Assembly (NCBI RefSeq): GCF_040954835.1
Contig: NW_027167687.1
Coordinates: 33,501-97,500 of the forward strand
Direction: 5' to 3'
Length of the DNA: 64,000 nucleotides
Origin: Lepisosteus oculatus
Lineage: Eukaryota > Chordata > Actinopteri > Semionotiformes > Lepisosteidae
Both the position numbers and the translations under genes were made by a program. Below the pieces are notes generated by a model, which was not told the origin of the DNA, searched no databases, and was given only the letters and a program-made list of their open reading frames with translations. Below, piece by piece: positions 1-9,821 of the stretch; the stretch's first letter is position 1; each line of letters starts with the position of its first letter.

Positions 1-33
1 AAGCAATTTTTGAGCAAGGTGTTTAAAGACAGA
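1..33 (+). pseudogene. U4-like snRNA 3' remnant with 3' box
   Basis: The first bases contain an Sm-site-like AATTTTTGA (5-13). The terminal stem-loop expected after it in U4 is missing. GTTTAAAGACAGA (21-33) is an exact match to the snRNA 3'-box consensus GTTTN0-3AAARNNAGA. The flank after it (TTTTGTCA) resembles the flank of the U4 3' halves at 4424, 8579 and 46783. The gene body lies outside the window, so identity rests on the Sm site, the 3' box and this flank similarity. Confidence 0.5.
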
Positions 34-280
34 TTTTGTCATGGTAACATCATGGTAGAAAGAAACAAGCTTGTTACGTCTCAACAGAAACGCTCTTTAG
101 CTCTTTCAGCGTTATGCAGAGAACAGCGTCTGTCGAGATCACTTTTGAGTCAGCGCGAAACGCCGTGTGCTGTCAGTTTGATTTCATATTGCTCGTAGCG
201 GCGCCCGGCTTTTGTCTGTCAAACGTTAGGTTGCGCTTCTTCATGCTGCATCGTCGGCATGAGTGGAGCTCTTTAAACGT

Positions 281-825
281 CTGTACTTACTGCGCCCCAT
301 AAGAAATTGTTTGTCCCCGTTCAAAAGAGATTGTGCGATGTCCTGCAGCGTTCACAAAGCAAACCTTTGACAGTTTGAAAAGAGGAATTTATTCTGCTTC
401 CTGTGCGTGCAGTAGTTACAAAGTTGAACGTCTTTACACGATCTGCTGCAGTTTTCAGTGGGCGGGCTTTGTCAGATGGCTTTGAAAAACGCACTGTGTT
501 TCGGCTCGGGAAACATCATGAGCAGTGTCCTGCATGTTTTCTGTGTATAGCTGTCTTTTAACGCATACAGAATTCATTCGAAATCATTGATTTCTCCAAT
601 TAACAAGGGTCCCTTTTTGAACCTGCGAGAAGCATTCTTTCAATGTAACAGATTTACTCCGAGGAAAGGCAGCATGACATTAAGAGTAGCTCAAGCTTTC
701 AGCACCCGTATCGGACTGCGTGTATGCAGACACCGCTCAGAATCCCCTGTAAGATTCTCCCTCAATTCCGTTGTGCAGTGCTTTACCTCTTTCAAAAGGC
801 TTCACTTTCCTAGTCACATTCCAAG
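281..825. repeat. Dispersed repeat copy 1 (second copy 14943-15478)
   Basis: This stretch is nearly the same as 14943-15478, starting with CTGTACTTACTGCGCCCCAT in both. The similarity resumes at 840-930 versus 15728-15815. The second copy has a segment with tRNA-Gly(TCC) between the two blocks. Short open frames here are repeated in both copies and resemble no protein. It is probably spacer of the small-RNA gene cluster. Confidence 0.85.
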
Positions 826-904
826 ACTCATCGAACCCGGGCTGTTTCCTCCAGCGGTATAGTATTGCAGTGAGACAGCACGATGCCTGCAAGACTATGT
901 CACG
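784..904. repeat. Left arm of about 120-bp inverted repeat
   Basis: The reverse complement of 1483-1602 matches this arm with only a handful of differences, including the run TTCAAAAGGCTTCACTTTCC. The arms flank about 580 bp whose right end is the U4 gene. Part of the arm also occurs at 15728-15813. Confidence 0.85.
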
Positions 905-1321
905 CTAAACGCCACAGATTGTGTTTGTCCCTTCGTGTCAGTCGTCCTGCAGCCACGGGAAGTGGGACACAAACATGCTGCAATGCTTTCAGGACGTTTG
1001 GATTTGTTTGTGCAACATCCGAGAAGAGTACTTGTGGCTTGAATGTGAACTGTACGTGCCCGCCCCCTTTCCTCTGTAGTGCATGAGTTCCTCCCGGCAT
1101 GCCCTTCGTCATTGTTCTGTCATCTTGTATTTAAAGGGTTGTATTTCTGCTGCTGAAAATAAGCAACGGTTTTCTCACAACGCCCTTTGTTCCCGACGGA
1201 GCCCTTGTCTGTCATGAAATTCTTTAAAACCTCAAGCTAGAAGAAGAAGACGACAAATATGAAGCGTTACAGCAACGACATGCCATGAGACGATTGATAA
1301 CGATTTCCATAGGATCCCCGC

Positions 1322-1336
1322 GGTTGCCTGGCAACC
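1322..1336. promoter_or_regulatory. Perfect palindrome just upstream of U4 (X-box-like)
   Basis: GGTTGCCTGGCAACC ends 3 bp before the U4 start at 1340. It fits the RFX-factor X-box pattern GTNRCC-N(0-3)-RGYAAC and could also form a short hairpin. No proximal sequence element was recognised upstream. A regulatory role is inference only. Confidence 0.3.
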
Positions 1337-1339
1337 GTC

Positions 1340-1482
1340 AGCTTTGCGCATTGGCAGTATCGTAGCCCGTGAGGTTTAGCCGAGGCGCGATTATTGCTAG
1401 TTGAAAACTTTTCCCAATACCCCGCTTCCGCCGGTTTGCAATACAATCGGCGAAAGCAATTTTTGACAGTCTCGTCAGAGCG
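1340..1482 (+). ncRNA. U4 spliceosomal snRNA (3' stem-loop altered)
   Basis: U4 pairs with U6 in the U4/U6.U5 tri-snRNP. The 5' end AGCTTTGCGCATTGGCAGTA, the 5' stem-loop, the core around CGCGATTATTGCTA, the following AACTTTTCCCAATACC and the Sm site AATTTTTGA match vertebrate U4. The central stem is kept by compensating bases (GCTTCCGCCG with CGGCGAAAGC), which suggests real U4 ancestry under constraint. The last stem-loop is degraded: AGTCTCGTCAGAG replaces the usual perfect AGTCTC...GAGACT hairpin. The sequence then runs into the right arm of an inverted repeat rather than a 3' box. It may be a variant or a recently damaged gene. Identity is firm; activity is uncertain. Confidence 0.85.
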
Positions 1483-1602
1483 CGACATAGTCTTGCAGGC
1501 ATCGTGCTGTCTAACTGCAATACTATACCGCTGGAGGAAACAGCCAGGGTTCAATGAGCCATGGAATGTGACTAGGAAAGTGAAGCCTTTTGAAAGAGGT
1601 AA
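1483..1602. repeat. Right arm of about 120-bp inverted repeat
   Basis: This is the reverse complement of 784-904. It starts exactly where the U4 gene loses its 3' stem-loop, so the rearrangement that made the inverted repeat probably removed the U4 3' end and its 3' box. Confidence 0.8.
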
Positions 1603-1624
1603 TGTCGACGCTTTTTTTTTTTTG

Positions 1625-1673
1625 GCGTGGTACTAATAACGCCAAGGCTGGGGTTCGAGCCCCGTACGGGCCA
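1625..1673 (+). pseudogene. tRNA-Ile(AAT) 3' fragment
   Basis: The anticodon arm (loop with AAT), T arm (GGGGTTCGAGCCCC) and 3' acceptor strand ACGGGCCA match the full tRNA-Ile at 10325. The acceptor 5' strand and D arm, with the A box, are replaced by a T run and U4-flank sequence. It cannot fold as a tRNA. The downstream flank is the same as that after 10398 and 52420. Confidence 0.85.
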
Positions 1674-2450
1674 GGTCCTTTTCTCCTCTCTTACAAAAGC
1701 TGTTAGGTTCCTTTCCGTGGTGAGATGGGTTGTGATGCAACGCTACCACATAGTGCCGACAGACAATTAAATGACAAAAATGAAGAGAGTTAAAGCAGCT
1801 GGAGAGGTTTTCTTACAACTTTTGAGCTGACACAGTTTTGGAAAATGTTTTCTTCACGCTGCACTGTACCACATAGGCAGCCAAGAGTCTCCAAAACAAA
1901 ACAGCATTGACAGTCATATAATGTCCATTAACCCCGGTTTTAAACACAGTATCATGTCTGCCATCATAAGAATATAAGTCCAATATTTTAGAATATAGTC
2001 AGAATGTCTTCTAACCTTACCTGTGGTGTCTTTAATACCTATTGCTCAATGCATGGTGTACGTACTGCATACATGTGTCTTGAGAATGAGGAATGGGCCC
2101 CTGAGACATTTACCTGTTTCACAAATGATCGTATTTTACTAGAGATTCTGTTTGGGATTCAGATGTGCATTCGGACAGCAATTCCTTTCAAGAAATGATA
2201 CGTTCTGGATGAGGTCAAAGGTGCTGGAACACTGTATTTAGGATGTGTTTGCAGTGATTGTGTCTCCTGCTTCAACGCAATGATATATAGATGTGTTCCT
2301 GTAATTTACTGGTACATGCCCAGGGCAGTAAGCAGTCTGAGGATTTATTTCCAGACGACATAGAGCAGTGAAGCAGTGAAGTAGTGCAACACACTGGATC
2401 ATTATATTATTAGAATCTATTCTACTTAAATTATTACATTATACACAACT
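1674..2450. repeat. tRNA-Ile downstream spacer, copy 1
   Basis: This spacer is closely similar to 10399-11215, and in part to 52421-52500, 52757-52905 and 54650-55140. No gene is seen in it. Short open frames here are not conserved between copies. Confidence 0.75.
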
Positions 2451-2602
2451 TGAGCTCTCAGCACCGTACTGAGCCCAGGTGTTTTTCTAAAGCTGTCAGG
2501 TGCAGTTCATTTACATGAAGGAAATCTCTTACTGGGTACGATTACAATGCAGTAAGTAGCACAGGCTACTTAGGGAGTAGGCTGATGTGTTTAAAAACGA
2601 CC

Positions 2603-2674
2603 CGAGCCAGCAGGAGTCGAACCTGCAATCTCCTGATCCGTAGTCAGACGCGTTATCCATTGCGCCACTGGCCC
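2603..2674 (-). tRNA. tRNA-Arg(ACG), one base short
   Basis: The sequence starts GGGCCAGTGGCGCAATGGAT and has the anticodon loop CTACGGA (anticodon ACG), matching vertebrate tRNA-Arg(ACG). The A and B boxes are intact. At the T-stem/acceptor junction one C is missing compared with the copy at 6632, giving 72 nt rather than 73, so the acceptor or T stem must lose a pair. It is probably a decaying copy. Confidence 0.85.
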
Positions 2675-3201
2675 TGGTGTGACACTGCAGGACTGTAACC
2701 CAGTGAGCTTAGCACTGCAACTAGTAAAATATTACCCCCGGTCCATTCTTTTCCAAAAGTGAGAAACACCTGTTTTCTACATTTTGTCTGTTTTAAAACC
2801 ATATCTCTTTAAACCAAACCAAGAGTTTGTCTTTTGCACTGATATTCTGATTCATTTCGATTTCAAAGAAAAAAGAAACATTACCTTCCAAAGCATCATA
2901 AAATTGTCCCTTCCTCCAGACTCTACTTCTCTCTTGTAGTAGTACAGCAGACCTTTCCAGGTGAGCAGATCACAGAGTCCAAAATGAGCTTCCTCCATCA
3001 AGCAAAGTACCTGAACATGACTCTTTCATCATAAAAGCGCCCCTGTAATAAAGAAATTAAATCCGAAATCAAGAGGGCAGTTGCCTACTGAAGTTCAAGA
3101 AGTCATAAATTTTAACCTAGCAACACATTAAAGGCTGCATCTATACAAGTACGATTCTAGAAATGCTCACCAGATTACGTTTTAAGAAAGAACTGCGCCT
3201 C

Positions 3202-3274
3202 AGGTTCCGCCGAGATCTTAACTCGGATGGCAGGATTCAGAGTCTGGTGTGGAATGATGGCGCACGGAGGGTCC
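3202..3274 (-). pseudogene. tRNA-Gln(CTG)-like pseudogene
   Basis: On the minus strand the 3' half matches tRNA-Gln: anticodon-loop region ACTCTGA, then CCGAGTTAAGATCTCGG and the acceptor strand GGAACCT. The 5' half (acceptor and D arm) is strongly diverged. The T loop has TTAAGAT where TTCAAAT is usual, which weakens the B box. A better-preserved relative lies at 7205-7279. Confidence 0.65.
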
Positions 3275-3728
3275 ACATACTGTGGATCCCTCAGTGTTCT
3301 TCCGCGTGTTCAAACCGCCAGCGTGTGACTCCCCTGTCCCCGTGACCTCATTGCTCTGCTCTCGCCTCTGTGCAGCTGAGCCCGACTCATGGTAAAGTGG
3401 AAAAAAATATGCCCTCAACGTGAGATTTACTCTGGAGTGAGGATAGTTGTTACCTTCTTATCGTTGAAACGGATGTATGTGATATGGCGACTAGGTTCTT
3501 CTCCATTAGCAGGCTTAAGGTTAAAGAAAAAAACATTGCTGACTTCTTTTTTTTTTGCCAGCTGCGAGCGCTGATTAGCGAGGTTTGTATTTCATGTTTT
3601 GCAAGTTGCATCCATTTTAAGAAAAACAAGTCGTTCAAGACAGGAAATGAATACTTGCATTTAATTAAGTCTAGACGTATGCGGTTGTCCATAATGACCA
3701 GTTCTGTTTGAGAACACAGAACAAAAAA

Positions 3729-3802
3729 AGGCACCGCTGGGATTCGGACCCAGGATTTCCTGTTTACTAGACAGGCGCTTTAACCAACTAAGCCACGGCG
3801 CC
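3729..3802 (-). tRNA. tRNA-Thr(AGT)
   Basis: This 74-nt gene starts GGCGCCGTGGCTTAGTTGGT. The anticodon stem-loop CCTGTCTAGTAAACAGG gives anticodon AGT, and the acceptor ends GGTGCC plus T. All stems pair. The T loop reads TCCGAAT instead of TTCGAAT, a change at T55 inside the B box. A T run follows on the minus strand (A run at 3722-3729), a good Pol III terminator. The copy at 7850 carries the same T-loop change, so it predates the tandem duplication. Confidence 0.9.
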
Positions 3803-4179
3803 CCGGAAGTGCTGTCCTTTTGCAGCCACTTGGACACACCACTCAGACACATCTGCATTCGGTGTGTGCTCCGCCTGCTCGCTGAGCAAGTTGCCACCTT
3901 TACATACAATAGCAACATCGACACCAAGAGAAAGGATGACAAATGGCTTTTATTGGACTTTTCATGTCCAAGGAGCTCAATGTGCTTTCTGTGTACAGCA
4001 GGGCCACTGAACTCCACACTGGCCACTGAACCAAAGCAGTGGCTTGCTGGCTTGACATCTCCCAAGGAAAATGTTGAAATCGCATGTGGAACAGGAAAAT
4101 GACCCTCGAGTATGAGGGAAAAAAAAGAAAAAGATCAACTGGAGTGCGCCAACCCATGTCAGGACAGCCCAGTTTTGTT

Positions 4180-4229
4180 GACGAGGTGGCCGAGTGGTTA
4201 AGGCATGGGGTCGAATCCCATCCTTGTCG
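4180..4229 (+). pseudogene. tRNA-Ser(GCT) lacking anticodon and variable arms
   Basis: The acceptor stem and D arm (GACGAGGTGGCCGAGTGG) are joined directly to the T arm (GGGGTCGAATCCCA) and the 3' acceptor TTGTCG. About 32 nt are deleted relative to the 82-nt copy at 8303, removing the anticodon and variable arms. A-box and B-box sequences remain but are unusually close. It cannot act as a tRNA. Confidence 0.9.
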
Positions 4230-4423
4230 CTCTCCATGTCTGACACGTGTGCCCGTTCGGTGTTGGCCCTCCTGTTCTTTGCTCCGGTACTAGAGCTGTA
4301 CATTTTCTAGCGGTGGCTGAACATGTTATAGTAGGCTAACGTTGGTATCGAGCAGTCACAGTAACAGTATTTACATGCCGCTGCTGCCAAGTGGCTCTGG
4401 GTTGAGACCGCGTTTTCACTTAC

Positions 4424-4472
4424 TTGCAACGCAAACGGAGAAAGCGATTTTTGACAGTCTCTCGAGAGACTG
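4424..4472 (+). pseudogene. U4 snRNA 3' half
   Basis: The TTGCAAC loop region, the Sm site (G)ATTTTTGAC and the perfect terminal hairpin AGTCTCTCGAGAGACT match the U4 3' domain. The U4/U6-pairing 5' half is absent; the sequence before 4424 does not resemble U4. A 3'-box-like element follows at 4481. The copies at 8579 and 46783 share the same truncation. Confidence 0.7.
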
Positions 4473-4480
4473 CACTAGGT

Positions 4481-4493
4481 GTTTAGGGATAGA
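4481..4493 (+). promoter_or_regulatory. snRNA 3'-box-like element
   Basis: GTTTAGGGATAGA lies 8 bp after the U4-like 3' hairpin. It is close to GTTTN0-3AAARNNAGA; the exact form is at 21-33. The same element follows the other U4 halves at 8636-8648 and 46840-46852. Confidence 0.55.
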
Positions 4494-5594
4494 CTTTGTC
4501 AGTTCCCCCTGGGATGATGGCCTCTCAAATAGTTTGTGATTCCTCTAGACGTTTATACAGTAGAAGCCTGCTTCGTGGCTTAAATCCAAGCTAAGGAAAC
4601 GAGTTAGAGGTCTGATGCAGAACTGCGAATTCAATGAACGGGAACAGTACAGTACATTGGACTGTATGTGTGAGGAAAGCTGCCCCCTTCTGTCCCTTGT
4701 CGACCGAACAGAGGACTGTAAAGGATACCGCCAAGAAACTTTAGGATGCTGGTTGGAATACAGCTCCAAAGAAGCCCCTTTGGGTGTTATGTCATCAAAA
4801 AGTAAGAACAGCGACTCTCCCTTTGATCAAAAGCGCAACAGAACTGTTTTCCGTGGAGCAGGTTTCAGACCCGTAGACCTGTTTTATTTGTAGGGCAGGG
4901 CGCATTCCCAAATGCGAATCTCCTGTTTTAGAAATGCTTTGGGCGGCGTGAAGTGAAAATAAGAAATGGGCTCCAGATGCACATGGAAGCCATCAAGTGT
5001 TTCATCCGAGCTGTTTCAAAGACTGCTCAAGAGCTTTCCTTTCACAGAGGTGCAATGATTAATGATGGGGGTGCACCCTTCAATGCGCCTTACGACTCTA
5101 GGGAGTGATTGAGACGATTCGTAGCGTGTGCTCATTTCCCTCTATTCCCCGTGTTGCAGTGGTAGGATGACGTAAATTTCTGCTTCGACACGTAACGGCG
5201 TTATAATCAAGTGCAGGAGCTGAGGGCTTTTGTTTTGTTTCGTTTTCCATGGCGTTTGTAAGCACGCAAATCAAAGGCAATTCCTGCGTCTAACAGGAAT
5301 GTAAATGCTTTGGAAAGTGCAGTGTGGTGCAGCTTGTAAAATCCTTATCCACATTTGTGGTTTGTTGATGTTTGTTCTGTCTGCCAAAGCTGCATTTTGA
5401 CATCCGGACGGGGAGACTTTATCATTTGAACGTGAAGCCAGCCTTAAACCCTCTGAGGCGTGTCTGTCTGCTGGCACGTATTTTGTCAAAGGTATTTTTT
5501 TTTTTTTAACGGAGAGCGACTTTGAAAAGGTTTCCGCAGCCACGTCGCACTCCGTGTTAGATTAAAGGAGGAATGCGTCGATGGCGAACTCGCT

Positions 5595-5676
5595 GTAGTC
5601 GTGGCCGAGTGGTTAAGGCGATGGACTCGAAATCCGTTGGGGACTCCCCGCGTAGGTTTGAATCCTGCAGACTATG
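5595..5676 (+). tRNA. tRNA-Ser(CGA), slightly degraded
   Basis: This 82-nt serine tRNA starts GTAGTCGTGGCCGAGTGG with anticodon loop CTCGAAA (CGA) and a long variable arm. Compared with the intact copy at 50680, it has GTTTGAAT in the T arm and AGACTATG at the 3' end, which breaks acceptor pairs. It is likely a weak or dead copy. Confidence 0.85.
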
Positions 5677-6631
5677 GCGTCTGCCGCACGTCTCCTTGTG
5701 CCTGCGCGGCAAAAGCGTGGTGCCGCTTCTCCTTTCCTGGTACTATAAAAACGCTAAATCGCTTGGCCCTGCTGCCATGGAAATGAGTTCTTCAGATAAC
5801 CACACATCTTGCGTTTGCACCTCTGGTGTTCTACTTATGCCTTTGAAAACCTAATGAATAAAACTGAAAGAACCGACACAATATGTAGGTGCTCGTAAAG
5901 CACGCATTAAAGAACTGTTAACAGCAAGGGTTTCAGTGGGTTAACTGAGGAGAAGGCGTGATCGCTAATTGTTGACTTTGTATTTGGTGTTAGAAACATT
6001 CTTACTGTGCATGACGTGCAACAAATGTAGCCACAGAAATTGCATCACGCTTTCATGTATGCTATTGCAGACACCAACGTTGCCTAGATAGAAAACCGAA
6101 ATAGCCGTGGGTTTGCTTGCTGGTCTGAAGGATCTCTCTTCGAATCTCTATCATTTGTCAATTGAAGTAAAAGGCGCTCCAATCTGATACGTTCAGAATC
6201 AAACCCGCAGCTGTTGTTCGACTTTATTTCTTGACTAATTACAACTGAGTGTCGCATGAGCAGTTACGTAAACTTGTCTGATATATTTGACAAATGCCGT
6301 TCTTCAATTAAAACTAACAGTACATTGTCAGGGACATTCAGTTCTATACAAACAAGAGACAGACAAGAGAATGTTTCTACCTTTCATGTGGACTACGTGT
6401 TGACTTAATGATCGGAATAATTGAAAAGTTCGGGTTCATAGCCGATGCAGTGCGTGCTAATTAGAACAACAGCAACGCTGAGCTCTCAGCACCGTACTGA
6501 GCCCAGGTGATTTTCTAAAGCTGTCAGGTGCAGTTCATTTACATGAAGGAAATCTCTTACTGAGTACGATTACAATGCAGTAAGTAGCACAGACTACTTA
6601 GGGGAGTAGCCCGATGCGTTTAAAAACGACC

Positions 6632-6694
6632 CGAGCCAGGCAGGAGTCAAACTTACAATCTCCTGATCCATAGTCAAACGCGTTATCCATTGCG
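6632..6694 (-). pseudogene. tRNA-Arg pseudogene
   Basis: This is the unit-2 counterpart of the tRNA-Arg(ACG) at 2603. The 3' acceptor and T arm are present but the T loop is mutated. The anticodon now reads ATG, and the 5' acceptor strand and part of the D arm are deleted (the sequence jumps after CCATTGCG). Confidence 0.85.
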
Positions 6695-7204
6695 GGACTG
6701 CAACCCGATGAGCTCAGCACTGCAACTAGTAAACTATTACCCCCGGTCCATTCTTTTCCAAAAGTGAGAAACACCTGTTTTCTACATTTTGTCTATTTTA
6801 AAACCATATCTCTTTAAACCAAACCAAGAGTTTGTCTTTTGCACTGATATTCTGATTCATTTCGATTTCAAAGAAAAAAAAACCTACCTTCCAAAGAATC
6901 ATAAAATTGTCCCTTCTTCCAGACTCTACTTCTCTCTTGTAGTAGTACAGCAGACCTTTCCAGGTGAGCAGATCACAGAGTCTGAAATGAGCTTCCTCCA
7001 TCAAGCAAAGTACCTGAACATGACTCTGTCTTCATAAAAGCGCCCATGTAATAAAGAAATTAAATCTGAAATCAAGAGGGCAGTTGCCTACTGAAATACA
7101 AGAAGTCATCAATTTTAACCTAGCAACACATTAAAGGCTGCATCTATACAAGTACGATTCTAGAAATGCTCACCAGATTACGTTTTAAGAAGGAACTGCG
7201 CCTC

Positions 7205-7279
7205 AGGTTCCGCCGAGATCTTAACTCGGATGGCAGGATTCAGAGTCCGGAGTGCGGACTGATGGCGCACGGAGGGTCC
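7205..7279 (-). pseudogene. tRNA-Gln(CTG)-like, degraded
   Basis: This minus-strand copy is better preserved than that at 3202. It has CACTCCGGACTCTGAATCC around the anticodon (CTG), and the T arm and acceptor GGAACCT as in tRNA-Gln. The 5' acceptor strand (GGACCC) no longer pairs well and the D arm is irregular. Confidence 0.6.
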
Positions 7280-7849
7280 ATATACTGTGGATCCCTCAGT
7301 GATCTTCCGCGTATTCAAACCGCCAGCGTGTGACTCCCCTGTCCCCGTGACCTCATTGCTCTGCTCTCTCCTCTGTGCAGCCGAGCTCGATTCACGGTAA
7401 AGTGAAAAAAAAAGGTGCCCTCAACGTGAGATTTACTCTGGAGCGAGGATAGATGTTACCTTTTTATTATTGAACAGGATGTATGTGATGTGGCGACTAG
7501 GTTCAATTTTGTATCCTTTTAAAAGATTAAGGACTGGGGTGAGCGGGATTTACCACCCTTTCAGCTAAGAACCCGACGTGCGGACCGTTTAAGCTGCATA
7601 GACTCAGTCGTTTAACTCTTCTCCATTAGCAGGGTTAAGGTTAAAGAAAAAAAACATTGCTGACTTCTTTTTTTTTGCCAGCCGATTGCGCTGATTAGCA
7701 AGGTTTGTATTTCATGTTTTGCAAGTTGCATCCATTTTAAGAAAAACAAGTCGCGTTAAAGACAGGAAATGAATACTTGCATTTAATTAAGTCTAGCTGT
7801 AGGCGGTTGTCCATAATGACCAGTTCTGTTCAAGAACACAGAACAAAAA

Positions 7850-7923
7850 AGGCACCGCTGGGATTCGGACCCAGGATTTCCTGTTTACTAGACAGGCGCT
7901 TTAACCAACTAAGCCACGGCGCC
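7850..7923 (-). tRNA. tRNA-Thr(AGT)
   Basis: This is the same 74-nt gene as at 3729, including the TCCGAAT T loop, anticodon AGT, full acceptor pairing and a T run downstream on the minus strand (A run 7845-7850). Confidence 0.9.
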
Positions 7924-8302
7924 CTGGGAGTGCTGTCGTTTTGCAGCCACTTGGACACACCACTCAGACACATCTGCATTCGGTGTGTGCTCCGCCTGTT
8001 CGCTGAGCAAGTTGCCACCTTTACATACAATAGCAACATCGACACCAAGAGAAAGGATGACAAATGGCTTTTATCTGGAACTTTTCATGTCCAAGGAGCT
8101 CAATGTGCATTCTGTGTACAACAGGGCCACTGAACTCCACAATGGCCACTGAACCACAGTAGTGGGTTGCTGGCTTGACATCTCCCAAGGAAAATGTTGA
8201 AATCGCATGTGGAACAGGAAAATGACCCTCGAGTACGAGGGAAAAAAAAGAAAAAGATCATCTGGAGCGCGGCAACCCATGTCTGGACAGCCCAGTTTCC
8301 TA

Positions 8303-8384
8303 GATGAGGTGGCCGAGTGGTTAAGGCAATGGACTGCTAATCCACTGTACTCTGCACGCATGGGTTTGAGTCCCATTCTCGTCA
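8303..8384 (+). tRNA. tRNA-Ser(GCT)
   Basis: This 82-nt serine tRNA starts GATGAGGTGGCCGAGTGG, with anticodon loop CTGCTAA (GCT) and variable arm. The T loop is TTTGAGT instead of TTCGAAT, so the B box is weakened. The acceptor pairs with wobbles at positions 3-70 and 7-66. No clear T run follows closely. It is probably decaying, but the whole cloverleaf can form. Confidence 0.8.
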
Positions 8385-8578
8385 CTCTCCATGTCTGACA
8401 TGTGTGCCCGTGTGCCTTTGGCCCTCCTGTTGTTTGCTCCAGTACTAGAGCCGTACATTTCCTAGCGGTGGCTGAACATGGTATAGTAGGCTAACGTCAG
8501 TATCGAGCAGTGACAGTAACAGTATTTACGTGCCGCTGCTGCCAAGTGGCTCTGGTTTGAGACCGCATTTTCACTTAC

Positions 8579-8627
8579 TTGCAACGGAAATGGAGAAAGC
8601 GATTTTTGACAGTCTCTCGAGAGATTG
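8579..8627 (+). pseudogene. U4 snRNA 3' half
   Basis: This is the unit-2 counterpart of 4424-4472: Sm site ATTTTTGAC, hairpin AGTCTCTCGAGAGATT, then a 3'-box-like GTTTAGGGATAGA at 8636-8648. The U4 5' half is missing. Confidence 0.7.
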
Positions 8628-9739
8628 CGCTAGGTGTTTAGGGATAGACTTTGTCAGTTCCCCCTGGGATGATGGCCTCTCAAATAGTTTGTGATTCCTT
8701 ATACAGTAGAAGCCTGCTTCGTGGCTTAAATCCAAGCTAAGGAAACGAGTTAGAGGTCTGATGCAGAACTGCGAATTCAATGAACGGGAACACTACAGTA
8801 CATTGCACTGTGTGTGTGAGGAAAGCTGCCCCCTTCTGTCCCTTGTCGACCGAACAGAGGACTGTAAAGGATACCGCCAAGAAACTTTAGGATGCTGGTT
8901 GGAATCCAGCTCCAAAGAAGCCCCTTTGGGTGTTATGTCATCAAAAAGTAAGAACAGCGAATCTCCCTTTGATCAAAAGCGCAACAGAACTGTTTTCCGT
9001 GGAGCAGGTTTCTGACCCGTAGACCTGTTTTATTCGTAGGGCAGGGCGCATTCCCAAACGCGAATCTCATGTTTTAGAAATGCTTTGGGCGGCGTGAAGT
9101 GAAAATTAGAAATGGGCTCCAGATGCACATGGAAGCAATCAAGTGTTTAATCCGAGCTGTTTCAAAGACTGCTCAAGAGCTTTCCTTTCACAGAGGCGCA
9201 ACGATTAATGATGGGGGTGCACCCTTCAATGCGCCTTACGACTCTAGGGAGTGATTGAGACGTACGTAGCGTGTGCTCATTTCCCTCTATTCCCCGTGTT
9301 GCAGTGGTAGGATGACATAAATTCCTGCTTCGACACGTAACGGCATTATAATCAAGTGCAGGAGCTGAGGGCTTTAGTTTTGTTTCGTTTTTCATGGCGT
9401 TCGTAAGCGCGCAAATCAAAGGCAATTCCTGCGTCTAACAGGAATGTAAATGCTTTGGAAAGTGCAGTGTGGTGCAGCTTGTAAAATCCTTGTCCACATT
9501 TGTGGTTTGTTGATGTTTTTTCTGTCTGCCAAAGTTGCATTTTGACATCCGGACGGGGAGACTTTATCATTTGAAAGTGAAGCCAGCCTTAAACCCTCTG
9601 AGGCATGTCTGTCTGCCGGCACGTATTTTGTCAAAGGTATTTATTTTTTTTTAACAGAGAGCGACTTTGAAAACGTTTCCGCAGCCACCTCGCACTCCGT
9701 GTTAGATTATAGGAGGAATGCGGCGGGGGTGAGCTCGCT

Positions 9740-9821
9740 GTAGTCGTGGCCGAGTGGTTAAGGCGATGGACTCGAAATCCGTTGAGAACTCCCTGCGCAG
9801 GTTTGAATCCTGCCGACTATG
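9740..9821 (+). tRNA. tRNA-Ser(CGA), variable arm degraded
   Basis: The sequence starts GTAGTCGTGGCCGAGTGG with anticodon CGA; the acceptor 3' strand CGACTATG gives one wobble. The variable arm reads GAGAACTCCCTGC and no longer pairs as in the 50680 copy. The T loop is TTTGAAT. Functional state is uncertain. Confidence 0.8.

Larger units (their letters stand above)
2451..6478. repeat. Tandem small-RNA unit, copy 1 (about 4.0 kb)
   Basis: The unit begins at TGAGCTCTCAGCACCG and the same sequence restarts at 6479. In order it holds tRNA-Arg(ACG) (-), tRNA-Gln-like (-), tRNA-Thr(AGT) (-), tRNA-Ser(GCT) (+), a U4 3' half (+) and tRNA-Ser(CGA) (+). All of them recur in copy 2 about 4.03-4.15 kb downstream in the same order and orientation. 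The stretch 4930-5590 between U4 and tRNA-Ser holds no gene. Confidence 0.9.

Noticed and set aside
4330-4423. A full snRNA before the U4 3' half
   Set aside because: The sequence does not match the U4 or U4atac 5' domain; only the 3' half is supported.
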